A DNA stretch of 64,000 nt from Natribaculum luteum (GTDB taxonomy: Archaea; Halobacteriota; Halobacteria; Halobacteriales; Natrialbaceae): NCBI RefSeq assembly GCF_023008545.1, contig NZ_CP095397.1, positions 2,965,199 to 3,029,198 on the forward strand, in the 5' to 3' direction. Below the pieces are notes generated by a model. That model was not told where the DNA came from and made no database searches. It saw only the letters and a program-made list of their open reading frames with translations. Below are positions 7,230 to 16,642 of the stretch, piece by piece. Positions within the stretch are counted from its first letter, which is position 1; each line of letters starts with the position of its first letter. The translations under genes were made by a program, and so were the position numbers.

Positions 7230-8978
7230 ATGAACGACCTACAGCCCGTGGCACTCGGCGACGCGCCAGCCGATCTCGTCGTCGAGGGTGGTCGCGTCTA
7301 CTGTTCGAACCGACGGACGTTCCTCGAGCGGGACGTCGCGATCGTCGGCGAGCGCATCGCCGCCATCCTCGAGGACGGTAGCGACGTCGTCGGTCCCGAG
7401 ACGACGGTGATTTCGGCGACCGACGGCGTCGTCGTCCCCGGCCTGATCGACGCACACACCCACGCCGACATCCACGCCGTCGTCGAGCGGACGACGCCCC
7501 ACCTCCTCGCGACGGGGACGACGTCGGTCGTCACCGAGGCGTCGGCGCTCGGCGGACTCTTCGGCGCGGCGGGCGTCGAGGCGTTTCTCGAGGCCACCGC
7601 CGATCTGCCGCTCTCTGCGTTTCTCACGATCCCACCGCAGTCGCTCGTCGACACGTTCGAACCGCGACGGGCCGACGACGCGGAACTCGAGGCGCTGGCG
7701 AGTCTCCTCGATCACGATCGCGTGGTCGGCGTCGGCGAGATCGACTGGATCCACGTCGTCGGTCGGGACTCGCCGGTCGAGGCACTGTACGAGCGAGCGA
7801 GAGCGGCCGACGTCAGCATCGTCGGGCACGGGGCTGGGTGTCGCGGCGACTCACTTCGCGCGTTCGCGACCGTCGTCGACAACGACCACGAGGCTATCTC
7901 CCCAGAAGAGGTCGTCGAACGGGCTGAACACGGCGTCCACGTCGTCGGCCGCTGTGGCTCGATTCGCGACGACCTCGAGGCCGTCCTCGAGGCGCTCGAC
8001 GACGAGGACGTCGACCCGACGAGCGTCTCGCTGTCGACCGACGGCGTCTGGCCCCCGGATCTGGTCGACGGCTTCGGGATGGCCGAGGTCCTTCGGCGAA
8101 CGATCGCCGCCGGCGTCGATCCCGAAATCGCGATCGACATGGCGACCCGCCACCCGGCCGAACACTTCGGACTCGCCGGTCGCGGTGTCGTCGCTCCCGG
8201 CGCCTACGCCGACATGGTGGTCGTCGACGACCTCGAGTCGATGGCAGTCGAGACGGTCCTCGTGGAGGGATCGGTCGTCGTCGCCAACGGCAGCCCGCAG
8301 GTCGAACCGCAGGCGTCGTACCCCGACTTCGTCTCCGATTCGATCGCCGTCCCCACCGACCGGGACTGGTTCACGTCGTCGGTCGAGACTGCGCCGGACG
8401 GCTCCGTTCGCGCGATGGCGGTCGGTCGTGGACTGCTCACGACCGAGACGACGGTCGAACCCGATGTCGATGACGGGCGGTACGTTCCCGCTCCCGACGA
8501 CGGCGTGCTGACGGCGACGCTGCTCGACCGCGATCCGTCGACCGACGACCGCGGCTTCACCGGCTTTCTCACCGACTTCGGGCTCGAGGCTGGAGCCGTC
8601 GCGACGACGAACACGTGGGAACTGCCGGGACTGGTTACCGTGGCGGCGGACCCGGACGATGCCAGTCTCGCTGTCGAGCACGTCGCCTCGCTGGGCGGCG
8701 GCTGGGCCATCGTGCGAGACGGCGAGGTCGTCGCCGACCTCCCGATGCCCATCGCGGGTGCTGCAGCCGACGAGCCGATTCCGGCGGTCGCGGCGGGGTT
8801 CGAGACGCTCGAGGCGACGCTGTCCGAACTCGGCGTCGACGTCGACCGCCCGCTGCTGACGGTCCAGACGCTGTCGTTCCCCGGCGTGCCGACGCTGAAA
8901 CTCTCGTTTTCGGGCTACGCGGACCTCCTCGACAGATCGATCGTCGGTCTCGAGGTCGACGCGGCGTCCGACGCGTGA
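7230..8978 (+). CDS. Adenine deaminase-like amidohydrolase
   Basis: 582 aa. An amidohydrolase-type N-terminal segment (DLVVEGGRVYCSNRRTFLER) leads to the first metal motif VPGLIDAHTHADIH, then GEIDWIH, SIVGHGAGCRG and LSTDGVWPPDLVDGFGM, and ATRHPAEHFGLAGRGVVAPG. The last 170 residues are the adenine deaminase C-terminal domain (LGGGWAIVRDGEVVADLPMP, LTVQTLSFPGVPTLKLSFSG). The family converts adenine to hypoxanthine plus ammonia in purine salvage. The motif HTHAD differs from the usual HxHxES of bacterial Ade, so the substrate is less certain than the fold. Likely in an operon with the MBL gene upstream. Confidence 0.82.
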   Translation: MNDLQPVALGDAPADLVVEGGRVYCSNRRTFLERDVAIVGERIAAILEDGSDVVGPETTVISATDGVVVPGLIDAHTHADIHAVVERTTPHLLATGTTSVVTEASALGGLFGAAGVEAFLEATADLPLSAFLTIPPQSLVDTFEPRRADDAELEALASLLDHDRVVGVGEIDWIHVVGRDSPVEALYERARAADVSIVGHGAGCRGDSLRAFATVVDNDHEAISPEEVVERAEHGVHVVGRCGSIRDDLEAVLEALDDEDVDPTSVSLSTDGVWPPDLVDGFGMAEVLRRTIAAGVDPEIAIDMATRHPAEHFGLAGRGVVAPGAYADMVVVDDLESMAVETVLVEGSVVVANGSPQVEPQASYPDFVSDSIAVPTDRDWFTSSVETAPDGSVRAMAVGRGLLTTETTVEPDVDDGRYVPAPDDGVLTATLLDRDPSTDDRGFTGFLTDFGLEAGAVATTNTWELPGLVTVAADPDDASLAVEHVASLGGGWAIVRDGEVVADLPMPIAGAAADEPIPAVAAGFETLEATLSELGVDVDRPLLTVQTLSFPGVPTLKLSFSGYADLLDRSIVGLEVDAASDA

Positions 8979-9003
8979 TCGCACCGGAGAAAGTCGCTTC
9001 GGC

Positions 9004-9114
9004 TCATACTGCTGGACAACACGGTTCAGACATCGATCGCACTCGAGACGCTGTCGTCGCTGCCGACAGCCGAGACGCGATCGAGTATGTACTGACTGTT
9101 GTCCGGTAGTATCA
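9004..9114. repeat. Palindromic MITE-like element, family 1, copy 2
   Basis: A 105-bp element (9007-9111) with TCA direct repeats at 9004-9006 and 9112-9114. It is nearly identical to copy 1 over its whole length, with the left end TACTGCTGGACAACACGG. The right-hand TCA is, on the minus strand, the TGA stop codon of the cobalamin adenosyltransferase gene. It fills the whole gap between the two convergent genes. Confidence 0.87.
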
Positions 9115-9645
9115 GTAGGTCGGCTCCTCTTCCGGTTCGCCGTCGCGCTGGTTGACGACGCGGGCGAACGTGAACAGGCCGTCTGAGAGCCGGTTCAGGT
9201 ACTCGATCGCCTGTTCGTTGACTGGTTCTTCGCTGGCGAGCGCGACCGCTCGCCGCTCGGCGCGACGGCAGACGGTCCGGACGTGGTGCAGGCGAGCGCC
9301 GTGTTCGCTTCCCGTCGGGAGGATGAACGACGTCAGCGGCTCGAGTTCCTCGTCGTACTCGTCGATCCAGTCTTCGATCGTCTCGACGTGCTCGGTCCGG
9401 ACGACCGGGTCGTCCTCGTCTGCGTCCGGGTTCGCGAAATCCGCCTGGACGACGTGGAGGTGGTTCTGGATCGCCTCGAGTCGCTCGTCGACGTCCTCGT
9501 AGCCCGTCGGTCGGACGGTGCCGATGAGGGCGTTGAGTTCGTCGACCACACCGTAGGCCTCGATGCGACTGCTGGCTTTCGAGACGCGGGTCATGTCCCG
9601 CAGATCCGTCTTCCCCTCGTCACCGCGGCCGGTGTAGATCGTCAT
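9112..9645 (-). CDS. Cob(I)yrinic acid a,c-diamide adenosyltransferase, PduO type
   Basis: 177 aa, four- to five-helix-bundle enzyme that transfers the adenosyl group of ATP to cob(I)alamin. The N-terminal ATP-binding segment MTIYTGRGDEGKTDLRDMTRVSK is diagnostic, followed by AYGVVDELNALIGTVR, FILPTGSEHGARLHHVRTVC and RRAERRAVAL, and YLNRLSDGLFTFARVVNQRD near the C-terminus. Length is normal for the family. The stop codon is the TGA that borders repeat copy 2. No corrinoid neighbour genes are in the window. Confidence 0.95.
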   Translation of the reverse strand: MTIYTGRGDEGKTDLRDMTRVSKASSRIEAYGVVDELNALIGTVRPTGYEDVDERLEAIQNHLHVVQADFANPDADEDDPVVRTEHVETIEDWIDEYDEELEPLTSFILPTGSEHGARLHHVRTVCRRAERRAVALASEEPVNEQAIEYLNRLSDGLFTFARVVNQRDGEPEEEPTY

Positions 9646-9963
9646 GCTCGGAGAGAGGGAGGCTCGTCACTTAGTTCCGCCGTCGGCGGCGATCACCGCC
9701 GGCCCGACTCGCCTATGCCTGGAGTTCGTCACCCCGGTGATCGCCGCTGAAACGCGCCGGTCTGTCCGCGTCGTTCGAACCCTTCGCGACCGGGCGGCCG
9801 TACCCGACGAATGTCGAGTGGGCGGTCACTCGCCACGCCGGGACCCGAACGTCCTAATTTTGTATCGCAGTATATGATTTATCTAACTTGCGTCGCCCGC
9901 GCGAGGATCGGCGAGGTTCGTCGAAATCAGTACGTTAAACTCGATTCGGGACCGACTCGAGAT
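9646..9963. other. Intergenic region with AT-rich promoter segment
   Basis: 318 bp between divergent genes. No credible coding frame. Around 9856-9895 the sequence becomes AT-rich (CTAATTTTGTATCGCAGTATATGATTTATC), compatible with archaeal TATA elements, but it is about 70 bp or more from the zinc-ribbon gene and its target is unclear. Confidence 0.3.
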
Positions 9964-10131
9964 ATGGCCCTAGAACTCGAGCACGAGTGTCCGAACTGCG
10001 GCGGCGAACGAACGTTCTACCGTGCCGCGAGCACGACGCTTCACCTCGGCGAGAAGGTGAAGTGGCACTGCCCCGACTGCGACTACGGGTTCGTCCAGAT
10101 CGACGGGATCGACTCGAGTGCGAGCGCCTGA
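9964..10131 (+). CDS. Small zinc-ribbon protein, 55 aa
   Basis: Starts MALELEHECPNCGGERTFYR and ends DCDYGFVQIDGIDSSASA. Two knuckles, CPNC near residue 9 and CPDC near residue 38, form a treble-clef or rubredoxin-like zinc ribbon. Proteins of this size and pattern are widespread in haloarchaea and of unknown role; protein or nucleic acid binding is the usual guess. Start chosen at the ATG at 9964 because the longer upstream frame has no family similarity. Confidence 0.75.
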   Translation: MALELEHECPNCGGERTFYRAASTTLHLGEKVKWHCPDCDYGFVQIDGIDSSASA

Positions 10132-10283
10132 TCCGGCTCGCACGTCGTCGCGTCTGTTTCTCCGATCGACGTCGTCGTTTGAGGGATACTGCCGGCTCCG
10201 TCTCGAGCGGCTTCCGTTCACTGTTTACCGGAGCGGAGGGGATTGCGTCGATCCTCGCCGAACGTCGTCGAAGCGTCGTTCGC

Positions 10284-10781
10284 TCACAGATACGGCCGGA
10301 GAAGGTCTCCGTCGTGCAGGTCCTCTGGAAGGGTCTCGAACCACCGTGCCGCCGATATTTCGTCGTCGGTCACCCCCAGCTGTGAGGAGTCGGGTATTTC
10401 TCCCTCCGCCGAGGCCGAGTAGATCACGTATCGTGCCGAAAACTGTTCGTTTCCGTCGCGTTCGGAGACGTAGGTCTGGTCGAGGACGACGAGCGGGGAC
10501 TCGATAGCGGCGTCCAGTCCCGTTTCTTCACGAACTTCCCGTCGAGCGGCGTCGGATGGACGTTCGTCCGGTTCGACCCCACCGCCGGGTAAGAACCACC
10601 CGTTCGTCCAGCTGTTCTCGACGAGCGCGATGCGGCCGCTGGCATCTCGCACTCGAGCCGCCGCCGCAAGTCCCGTCCCGTCAGTCGCCCACTCCCGAAG
10701 GGACTCGAGTTTCGATACCGGAAGTCGAAGCGTTTGCTGTACGCGTGGGGTTTCGGGAGCGATCCGGTGGGGGTGGGACAT
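10284..10781 (-). CDS. Nudix hydrolase
   Basis: 165 aa. A complete Nudix box is present: GGGVEPDERPSDAARREV then REETGL, matching GX5EX7REUXEEXGU, so the metal-binding glutamates are intact. Before it, GLAAAARVRDASGRIALVEN is the usual beta-hairpin. The N-terminal 35 residues are a small helical extension. The family hydrolyses nucleoside diphosphates linked to another moiety; substrate unknown. It stands alone on the minus strand. Confidence 0.9.
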   Translation of the reverse strand: MSHPHRIAPETPRVQQTLRLPVSKLESLREWATDGTGLAAAARVRDASGRIALVENSWTNGWFLPGGGVEPDERPSDAARREVREETGLDAAIESPLVVLDQTYVSERDGNEQFSARYVIYSASAEGEIPDSSQLGVTDDEISAARWFETLPEDLHDGDLLRPYL

Positions 10782-10990
10782 CGATCTCGTGCTACGAGGA
10801 CCGATCCTAAATATTCTCTTCCGTACAGGGTAGCGTCGAGTCGCACACTCTCCCAGCCGTGAGATGCTGCTCGAGTCGCCGATCGACCGATTGCCGGGGT
10901 ATGCCCGACTTGGGTCTCAGTCGATAAACCGCATACCGAGATACGCAGTTTGGGAGCTGCCGCGCGAAACCGACCTCCGACGCCGACCGC

Positions 10991-12430
10991 TCACTCCTCC
11001 TCGAGTGCCTGCCAGGACAGCCGGGGGTTGCGCGCGGCGCTGGTCTGGTCGATCCGGCGGGCAGAGGACCGTTCCGGCGCGGTCTCGAGCGTCTCGTCGT
11101 CCTCGCCTGCGACGGCGTTGAACGCCGCGGCGAGCTGGTCGAGCGTCTCTTTGCTCTCGACTTCCGTGGGTTCGGTCATCAGCGCCTCGGGGACGATCTC
11201 GGGCCACTTCGTCGTCGGCGGGTGGACGCCGTAGTCGAGCATCCGTTTGGCGACGTCGGCGGCGTCCTGGTCGCCGGCGCTGGCGACGAACTCGTGGTGG
11301 AACGGCTCGTATGGCACGTCGTACTCGATCTGGCTCGCGAGGTAGTTCGCGTTGAGGACGGCCTTCGCGCTGGCGTCGGTCAGCCCCTCGTCACCGAGGC
11401 GAGCGATGTAGGCGAACGTCTTCACGAGGACGAGCCAGTTGCCCTGGAAGCCGTGGACGTGGCCGATGGTGTGCTCGGGTTCGAACAGTTCGTACTCGGT
11501 CGCCGTCTTCCGGACGCGCGGTGCGGGGAGAAACGGCGCGAGGTCGTCGACGACGCCGACCGGCCCCGCTCCGGGTCCGCCGCCGCCGTGGGGCGTCGCG
11601 AACGTCTTGTGGACGTTGTAGTGCATCACGTCGAAGCCCATGTCGCCGGGGCGGGCCCGCCCGAGCAGGGCGTTCAGGTTCGCCCCGTCGTAGTAGAGCA
11701 GGCCGCCGACGTCGTGGACCATCTCGGCGATCTCGACGATGTCGCGCTCGAACAGCCCCAGCGTGTTGGGGTTGGTTAGCATGAGTGCCGCCGTATTTTC
11801 GGAGAGGGCGGCCTCGAGCGCCTCGAGGTCGACCCGACCGCCCTCGTCGCTGGGCAACGAGATGACGTCGTAGCCGGCCAGGGCGGCCGTCGCGAAGTTC
11901 GTCCCGTGGGCGCTCTCGGGAACGATCACCTCGTTTCGGTGGTCCTCCCCGTTGTGTTCGTGATAGGCCGCCGCGACACGGATCCCGGTGAACTCGCCCG
12001 CGGCACCGGCGGGCGGCTGAAGCGTCACGGCGTCCATCCCGCCGATTCGGCCGAGGTAGTCCTGCAGCCGGTAGCAGAGCTCGAGGGTGCCCTGGAGCGA
12101 TCGTTCGGAGCGGTCGGGGTGGACCGCCCCTGACGGCAGGGCCGCGACGTCCTCGGTGAACTTCGGGTTGTACTTCATCGTACACGACCCGAGCGGATAC
12201 GGCCCGCTGTCGATTCCGTAGGTCATCTGGGAGAGCCGGGTGTAGTGGCGAGCGAGCTCTGGCTCCGAGAGTTCGGGTAACTCGAGGGAGTCGCGCGTGA
12301 GATCGTCGGGAAGCGGCGAGTCGTCTTCGTCGATCTGGACGCGGGTCCGGTCTTTCTCCGACAGGAGCGGTTCGTACTGCCCGTCGTCCGTCCAGCGCGC
12401 CTGGTCGTATCGCGTTCGATCGCCCGTCAT
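10991..12430 (-). CDS. gcvPB: Glycine dehydrogenase (decarboxylating) subunit 2
   Basis: 479 aa PLP-dependent subunit of the split P-protein. It decarboxylates glycine and passes the methylamine group to lipoyl-GcvH. Diagnostic segments are [40 protein letters not shown] and [20 protein letters not shown], where the lysine near residue 270 binds PLP. The ATG at 12428-12430 overlaps the stop of gcvPA (ATGA), so the two subunits are translationally coupled. An alanine/acidic C-terminal tail of about 60 residues follows the conserved domain. GcvT and GcvH lie 10 kb away on the other strand. Confidence 0.96.
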   Translation of the reverse strand: MTGDRTRYDQARWTDDGQYEPLLSEKDRTRVQIDEDDSPLPDDLTRDSLELPELSEPELARHYTRLSQMTYGIDSGPYPLGSCTMKYNPKFTEDVAALPSGAVHPDRSERSLQGTLELCYRLQDYLGRIGGMDAVTLQPPAGAAGEFTGIRVAAAYHEHNGEDHRNEVIVPESAHGTNFATAALAGYDVISLPSDEGGRVDLEALEAALSENTAALMLTNPNTLGLFERDIVEIAEMVHDVGGLLYYDGANLNALLGRARPGDMGFDVMHYNVHKTFATPHGGGGPGAGPVGVVDDLAPFLPAPRVRKTATEYELFEPEHTIGHVHGFQGNWLVLVKTFAYIARLGDEGLTDASAKAVLNANYLASQIEYDVPYEPFHHEFVASAGDQDAADVAKRMLDYGVHPPTTKWPEIVPEALMTEPTEVESKETLDQLAAAFNAVAGEDDETLETAPERSSARRIDQTSAARNPRLSWQALEEE

Positions 12431-13764
12431 CGTGCCACCTCCGTCAGGTCCTCGACGAACGCATCGACCGTCGCGTCGGAGACGCCGGTGACGCAGAGTT
12501 GAATCTCGTGGTCGCCGACGACGTGAACCGCGTAGCCCAGGTTCTCGAGGTCGTCCGCGATCGCCCGGGCTGGCTGGTCGACGTGTGCGACGAACTCCCG
12601 GAAGTGTCGGCGGTCGTGGACCGGCGCGGTGACGCCGACGATGTCGTCGACGCGTGCCGCCAGCTCCTCGGCTCTCGTCACCCCACGTTTCGCGAGGTCG
12701 ACGAGTCCCGACGGACCTAGCGCCGCGGCGTGCATCGCCGACCGGAGGGCGACCCACGCCTGGTTCGTACAGATGTTACTCGTGGCTCGCTCGCGGCGAA
12801 TGTGCTGTTCGCGGGTCTGGAGCGTCAGCGTGTAGGCCCGGCGGTCGGTCGCGTCTTCACTCGCGCCGACGAGTCGGCCGGGAACCTGCCTGAGGTACTG
12901 CTCGCGGGTAGCGAACAGTCCGAGCCCCATCCCGTAGCTCGTCGGCAGTCCGAGGACGCTGGCGTCGCCGACGACGACGTCCGCGCCGACGTCTGCGGGC
13001 CGCTGGAGCAGCGACAGCGCCACCGGGTCCGAGCCGAGGACGAACAGCGCGTTCGCGTCGGTCGCGAGTTTGCCGATCGCCGCGAGGTTCTCCTCGATCG
13101 CGCCGCGGACGGTCGGGTTCTCCGCGTAGACCATCACGACGTCCTCGTCGATTTCCCCGGCGAGGGCGTCGACGTCGGCGGTGGCGTCGTCGGTCGGGTA
13201 CGTCTCGACCGAGAGGTCCGTGCCGGCGACGTAGTTCTCGAGCGTGCTCCGTCGCCCCTCGAGCAGGAGGTCGGGAACGAGCACCCGGTGGCCGTCCGTG
13301 TCGCGAACCCTATCTGCGAGCGTCGCCGCCTCGCCGAGGGCGGTTGCCGCGTCGTACATCGAGCAGTTTGCGACCTCGAGGCCGGTCAGTTCGACCAGCA
13401 GCGACTGATACTCGAAAAGCGCCTGCAGGAAGCCCTGCGAGGCCTCCGGCTGGTACTGGGTGTAGGAGGTGAGAAACTCGGCGCGATCAGAGAGGTGATC
13501 GACCAGCGACGGTACGTAGTAGCCGTAGTGGCCGCGTCCGAGCAGTTCGGTCAGGTCCTCGTTCTTCTCGAGGATTCCCTCGACCAGCTCGCGCGTCTCT
13601 GCTTCGGTTCTGGCGTCGATACCGAACTCGCCGTCGAACCGTACGTCCCCCGGGATGTCGAAGAGGTCGTCGACCGAGTCGACGTCGACCGCCTCGAGCA
13701 TCGCCGCGGTGTCGTCGTCCGTGTGGGGTGCGTATGGACTCCCCGTCGTGTGTGATCCGTGCAT
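12427..13764 (-). CDS. gcvPA: Glycine dehydrogenase (decarboxylating) subunit 1
   Basis: 445 aa, start at ATG 13764 ([20 protein letters not shown]). Typical P1-subunit segments: [60 protein letters not shown] and [39 protein letters not shown]. It has the aminotransferase fold but lacks the PLP lysine, as expected of this subunit, and works with GcvPB. First gene of the gcvPA-gcvPB operon, with a 4-nt overlap. Much longer N-terminal extension frames are not supported. Confidence 0.96.
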   Translation of the reverse strand: MHGSHTTGSPYAPHTDDDTAAMLEAVDVDSVDDLFDIPGDVRFDGEFGIDARTEAETRELVEGILEKNEDLTELLGRGHYGYYVPSLVDHLSDRAEFLTSYTQYQPEASQGFLQALFEYQSLLVELTGLEVANCSMYDAATALGEAATLADRVRDTDGHRVLVPDLLLEGRRSTLENYVAGTDLSVETYPTDDATADVDALAGEIDEDVVMVYAENPTVRGAIEENLAAIGKLATDANALFVLGSDPVALSLLQRPADVGADVVVGDASVLGLPTSYGMGLGLFATREQYLRQVPGRLVGASEDATDRRAYTLTLQTREQHIRRERATSNICTNQAWVALRSAMHAAALGPSGLVDLAKRGVTRAEELAARVDDIVGVTAPVHDRRHFREFVAHVDQPARAIADDLENLGYAVHVVGDHEIQLCVTGVSDATVDAFVEDLTEVAR

Positions 13765-13917
13765 AGTTAGCAGTGGTCTCGGTCGAGTGATCCGTTCGAT
13801 CCTCGCCCACGCCGATCGCTGCGTTCGATCCGAGACACGATACTCACATCTAGTGGACAGGGGATAATGAACGCACTCGTTTCGGCCATCCACGGCCAGC
13901 GGGTCGTTCGAGGGCGA

Positions 13918-15030
13918 CTACGAGTCTGACCCGGCGGCACCCGCGTCGGTCGATGGTTCGGTTCTGGCGGCCGCGTCCGCGACACTCGAGTCAGTCCCGG
14001 CTCCCCGTTCGGTGCGCTCTCGAGCGAAGAGGTCGAGCGTGATCTTCGCGCTGCCGACGACGACGGGGCCGACGAACAGCCCCACGGCACCGAACGCGAT
14101 GAGGCCGCCGAAGATGCCGACGACGACGATCGCGGAGTTGAAGGCGCTCGTCTGGCCGATGAGCGCGGGACGAAGGTAGGTGTCCGAAACGGTGACGAGC
14201 AGGCCGTAGGCGACGAGCGCCACCGCAGCGACGGGGCGGCTGACCGCGACCAGGTAGATCGATGCGGGGAGCCAGACGCCGAACGCGCCGACGAGCGGGA
14301 GGAGGGTGAGTACGAAGGTCAGGACGGTGAGCAACACAACGGCGGGGATGCCAAGGACGAACAGTCCGGCACCGAGCATGCCCGCCTGGATGGCCGCGAC
14401 GACAACGTTGCTGACGACCGACGCCTGCATGAGCCGGTCCAGTCTCGCGAACAGTTCCTGCTGGACCTCGTCGTCGATCGGCATCACGTGGTACAGCCAC
14501 TCGAGGAGTCGGTCGGCGTCCCGTAACAGTGCGAAGCAGACGAATAGCGTGATGGTCAACCCGATCGCGATCCCCGGCAATCCACCGACGACGTCGATCA
14601 CACCTCTCGCGACTCGCTCGACGCCGGTCGTGATCGAACCCTGATACGACTCGTACATGGCTGTGAGATCGACTGCGTAGCCGTTGGCCGCAAGCTCCCG
14701 TTCGACCATCTCGAGATCGAGGTTCCCCTCCTGGACGGCGCTTACGAGCTGGGTCGACTGCTGGAGTGCAACTCTGAGAACGTAGACGAGTGGGGCGAGG
14801 ATGACGAGCACTGCAGCGACGACGAGGGCGAACGCCGCGATCGTCGACCGGACGTACTCCTCGAGTCGTCGCTGTGCGGGCAGCAGGATATACGCGAGGA
14901 CGCCACCGAAGAGGACGTACTGCAGGTACGGCAAGGCGACGAAGAGCGCGAGAGCGGCGCTGAGCAAGGCGAGAGCCGTCAGGGCTGGCTGCTCGACGAC
15001 CCATCTCGGCGGTTCGGGGGAATCTGTCAC
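13918..15030 (-). CDS. AI-2E (PerM) family transporter
   Basis: 370 aa from a GTG at 15030. Eight or so hydrophobic segments in the PerM arrangement: a pair at the N-terminus (ALTALALLSAALALFVALPY and YVLFGGVLAYILLPAQRRLE), a central soluble stretch (residues about 90-150), and a C-terminal block with GIPAVVLLTVLTFVLTLLPL and VGIFGGLIAFGAVGLFVGPV. The tail is Asp/Ala-rich. Family members export small molecules or act as Na+/H+ antiporters in haloalkaliphiles; the substrate here is unknown, and quorum signalling should not be assumed. Confidence 0.85.
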   Translation of the reverse strand: MTDSPEPPRWVVEQPALTALALLSAALALFVALPYLQYVLFGGVLAYILLPAQRRLEEYVRSTIAAFALVVAAVLVILAPLVYVLRVALQQSTQLVSAVQEGNLDLEMVERELAANGYAVDLTAMYESYQGSITTGVERVARGVIDVVGGLPGIAIGLTITLFVCFALLRDADRLLEWLYHVMPIDDEVQQELFARLDRLMQASVVSNVVVAAIQAGMLGAGLFVLGIPAVVLLTVLTFVLTLLPLVGAFGVWLPASIYLVAVSRPVAAVALVAYGLLVTVSDTYLRPALIGQTSAFNSAIVVVGIFGGLIAFGAVGLFVGPVVVGSAKITLDLFARERTERGAGTDSSVADAAARTEPSTDAGAAGSDS

Positions 15031-15143
15031 GGCCCTAGCTGCGACGGCTCGACGGATTAGTCTACGGCTTTAACGGACGGGGAGAACCAGAAGGAGAGAG
15101 AGAAGATCGACGATCGCTCGAGTAAGGCGTCGAAGCCGGATCG

Positions 15144-16481
15144 TCAGTCGACGTAGCGGTACTTTCGCTCGCCCATCCGGCCCCAGCCGTCGAAGACGAA
15201 CTCGCCGTCGGGTGCCGTGCGCGGTTCGATGTCGACGTCCATCTCGTGGTTGTGCGCGTCGTGGATCTCCTCGTAGTCCTCCCACGTGAGTTCGTACCGG
15301 GCCTCGAGCTGTTCGTCGACGTTCAACGAAGCGATCTCGTCCTTCCAGCCGTCCTGGACCGTCTCGGCGTGGATCTCGGCCTGTGCGCCGCTGCCGTAGG
15401 AGCCGACGATGAACTGCTCGCCCGTGACGTCTTCACCGTTCTCGAGGGCGTGTTTCAACGCGCTCACGCGGGCGACGTGGACCGAGCCGGTGTACCAGTT
15501 GCCGACCTCGCGGGAAATCGTCAGCGTGGGGTCGATGGTCCGTGCGTACCACTCCTGGTACCGATCGGTCCCCTTCAGCGCGTCCATGTACTCCCGGAGG
15601 GCGTCGTGGAACCCCTCGTCGTCGTCGAACGCCTCGGCACGGGGCTGGCGACCGATCTCCTCGGCGAGTTCCTCCTCGATTGCCGTGTCACGGGTCATGT
15701 GTCGGTAGCCGAGTAGCGCGGCCTTCCGAACCATCCCCGGGAACGGCGTGTGGAACGGGATGAACGCGAAGTCGTCGGGGTGGGTGTCGCCAGCGACGCT
15801 CTCGTAATCTTCGAGTGCCTCGCGCATGCGGGCGAGGTAGACCTGCACCGAGCGCTTGCCGTCGACGCTCGGGAACTGCTGGTTGGGTTTGAGAAAGTCC
15901 GTCTCGTCGGCCGAGCCGTAGCCCTGCTCGATCGAGAGCTCGACCAGCGACGGATCCTCGGTAATGTACATCGCGATCGCACCTGCACCCTGGGTGGCCT
16001 CGCCGGCGTCGCCGCGAGCGTACAGCGCCGTATCGGTCGCGATCACGAGCGCGCCGCGACCGCGGTTTCGTCCCGCGCGGATCCAGTTACACGCGTCGTC
16101 CAGACTCTGGGTCCCTGCGATACACGCGAACTTGCGCTCGCCTTTGTTCGCGTGGTGGAAGTCGCCGTCGAACACCTCCTCGAGACAGCCTGCGACGTAC
16201 GTCGAAACCGGTTTCGAGTTGTCGAAGGCGCTCTCGGTCGCGACGTCGATCCGCCCGACGTCGTCCGGTTCCAGCCCCTTTCGGTCCATCAGCCGATAGG
16301 CGGCGTTCGCCGCCATCGTGACGATGTCCTCGTAACTGTCGGGAAACGAACTCGCGTTCAGACCCAGCCCCTTCGTGTACTTCTCCGGATCTTCGCCCTT
16401 CTGTGGTGCGAACGTCCCCGGCAAGTCGAGTTTGAGATTTCCGGTCCAGATTTCGACGGCCTCGATTCCGACAGTTGTCAT
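15144..16481 (-). CDS. Hydroxymethylglutaryl-CoA synthase
   Basis: 445 aa, condenses acetyl-CoA with acetoacetyl-CoA at the entry to the mevalonate pathway for archaeal lipids. Catalytic residues are visible: Glu in IDVATESAFDNS, the acyl-enzyme Cys in ERKFACIAGTQSLDDACNW and the His in FIPFHTPFPGMVRKAALLGY. It also has GNWYTGSVHVARVSAL and a C-terminal YEEIHDAHNHEMDVDIEPRT. Full length and apparently functional; a broken copy of its central part lies at 19632-19808. A single gene with its own promoter. Confidence 0.95.
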   Translation of the reverse strand: MTTVGIEAVEIWTGNLKLDLPGTFAPQKGEDPEKYTKGLGLNASSFPDSYEDIVTMAANAAYRLMDRKGLEPDDVGRIDVATESAFDNSKPVSTYVAGCLEEVFDGDFHHANKGERKFACIAGTQSLDDACNWIRAGRNRGRGALVIATDTALYARGDAGEATQGAGAIAMYITEDPSLVELSIEQGYGSADETDFLKPNQQFPSVDGKRSVQVYLARMREALEDYESVAGDTHPDDFAFIPFHTPFPGMVRKAALLGYRHMTRDTAIEEELAEEIGRQPRAEAFDDDEGFHDALREYMDALKGTDRYQEWYARTIDPTLTISREVGNWYTGSVHVARVSALKHALENGEDVTGEQFIVGSYGSGAQAEIHAETVQDGWKDEIASLNVDEQLEARYELTWEDYEEIHDAHNHEMDVDIEPRTAPDGEFVFDGWGRMGERKYRYVD

Positions 16482-16483
16482 GG

Positions 16484-16515
16484 TTCGTATATACGAGTCG
16501 GCTCATATGATATTG
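16484..16515 (-). promoter_or_regulatory. Promoter of HMG-CoA synthase
   Basis: On the minus strand an AT-rich stretch ATATCATATGAG (16503-16514) lies about 25 bp upstream of the ATG at 16481, the spacing for a TATA box with a nearly leaderless transcript. A palindrome CGTATATACG (16486-16495) sits between them, where an operator or the transcription start would be. Confidence 0.45.
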
Positions 16516-16642
16516 TCGTTCCCTGTTTCGTCGTTCGTCGAACTATGCGGTCGTTGGAAGCAGTGTCGCCCACAAATGGACGACCCGGCCGGAGTCGTAT
16601 CACAGAATTTCGAGACGACTGCCCTTCAGCCGTGAGGTGAGG

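Noticed and set aside
13918-15030. AI-2E family label as evidence of autoinducer-2 signalling
   Set aside because: The family is broad, with antiporter members in haloalkaliphiles, and no AI-2 synthesis genes are seen.
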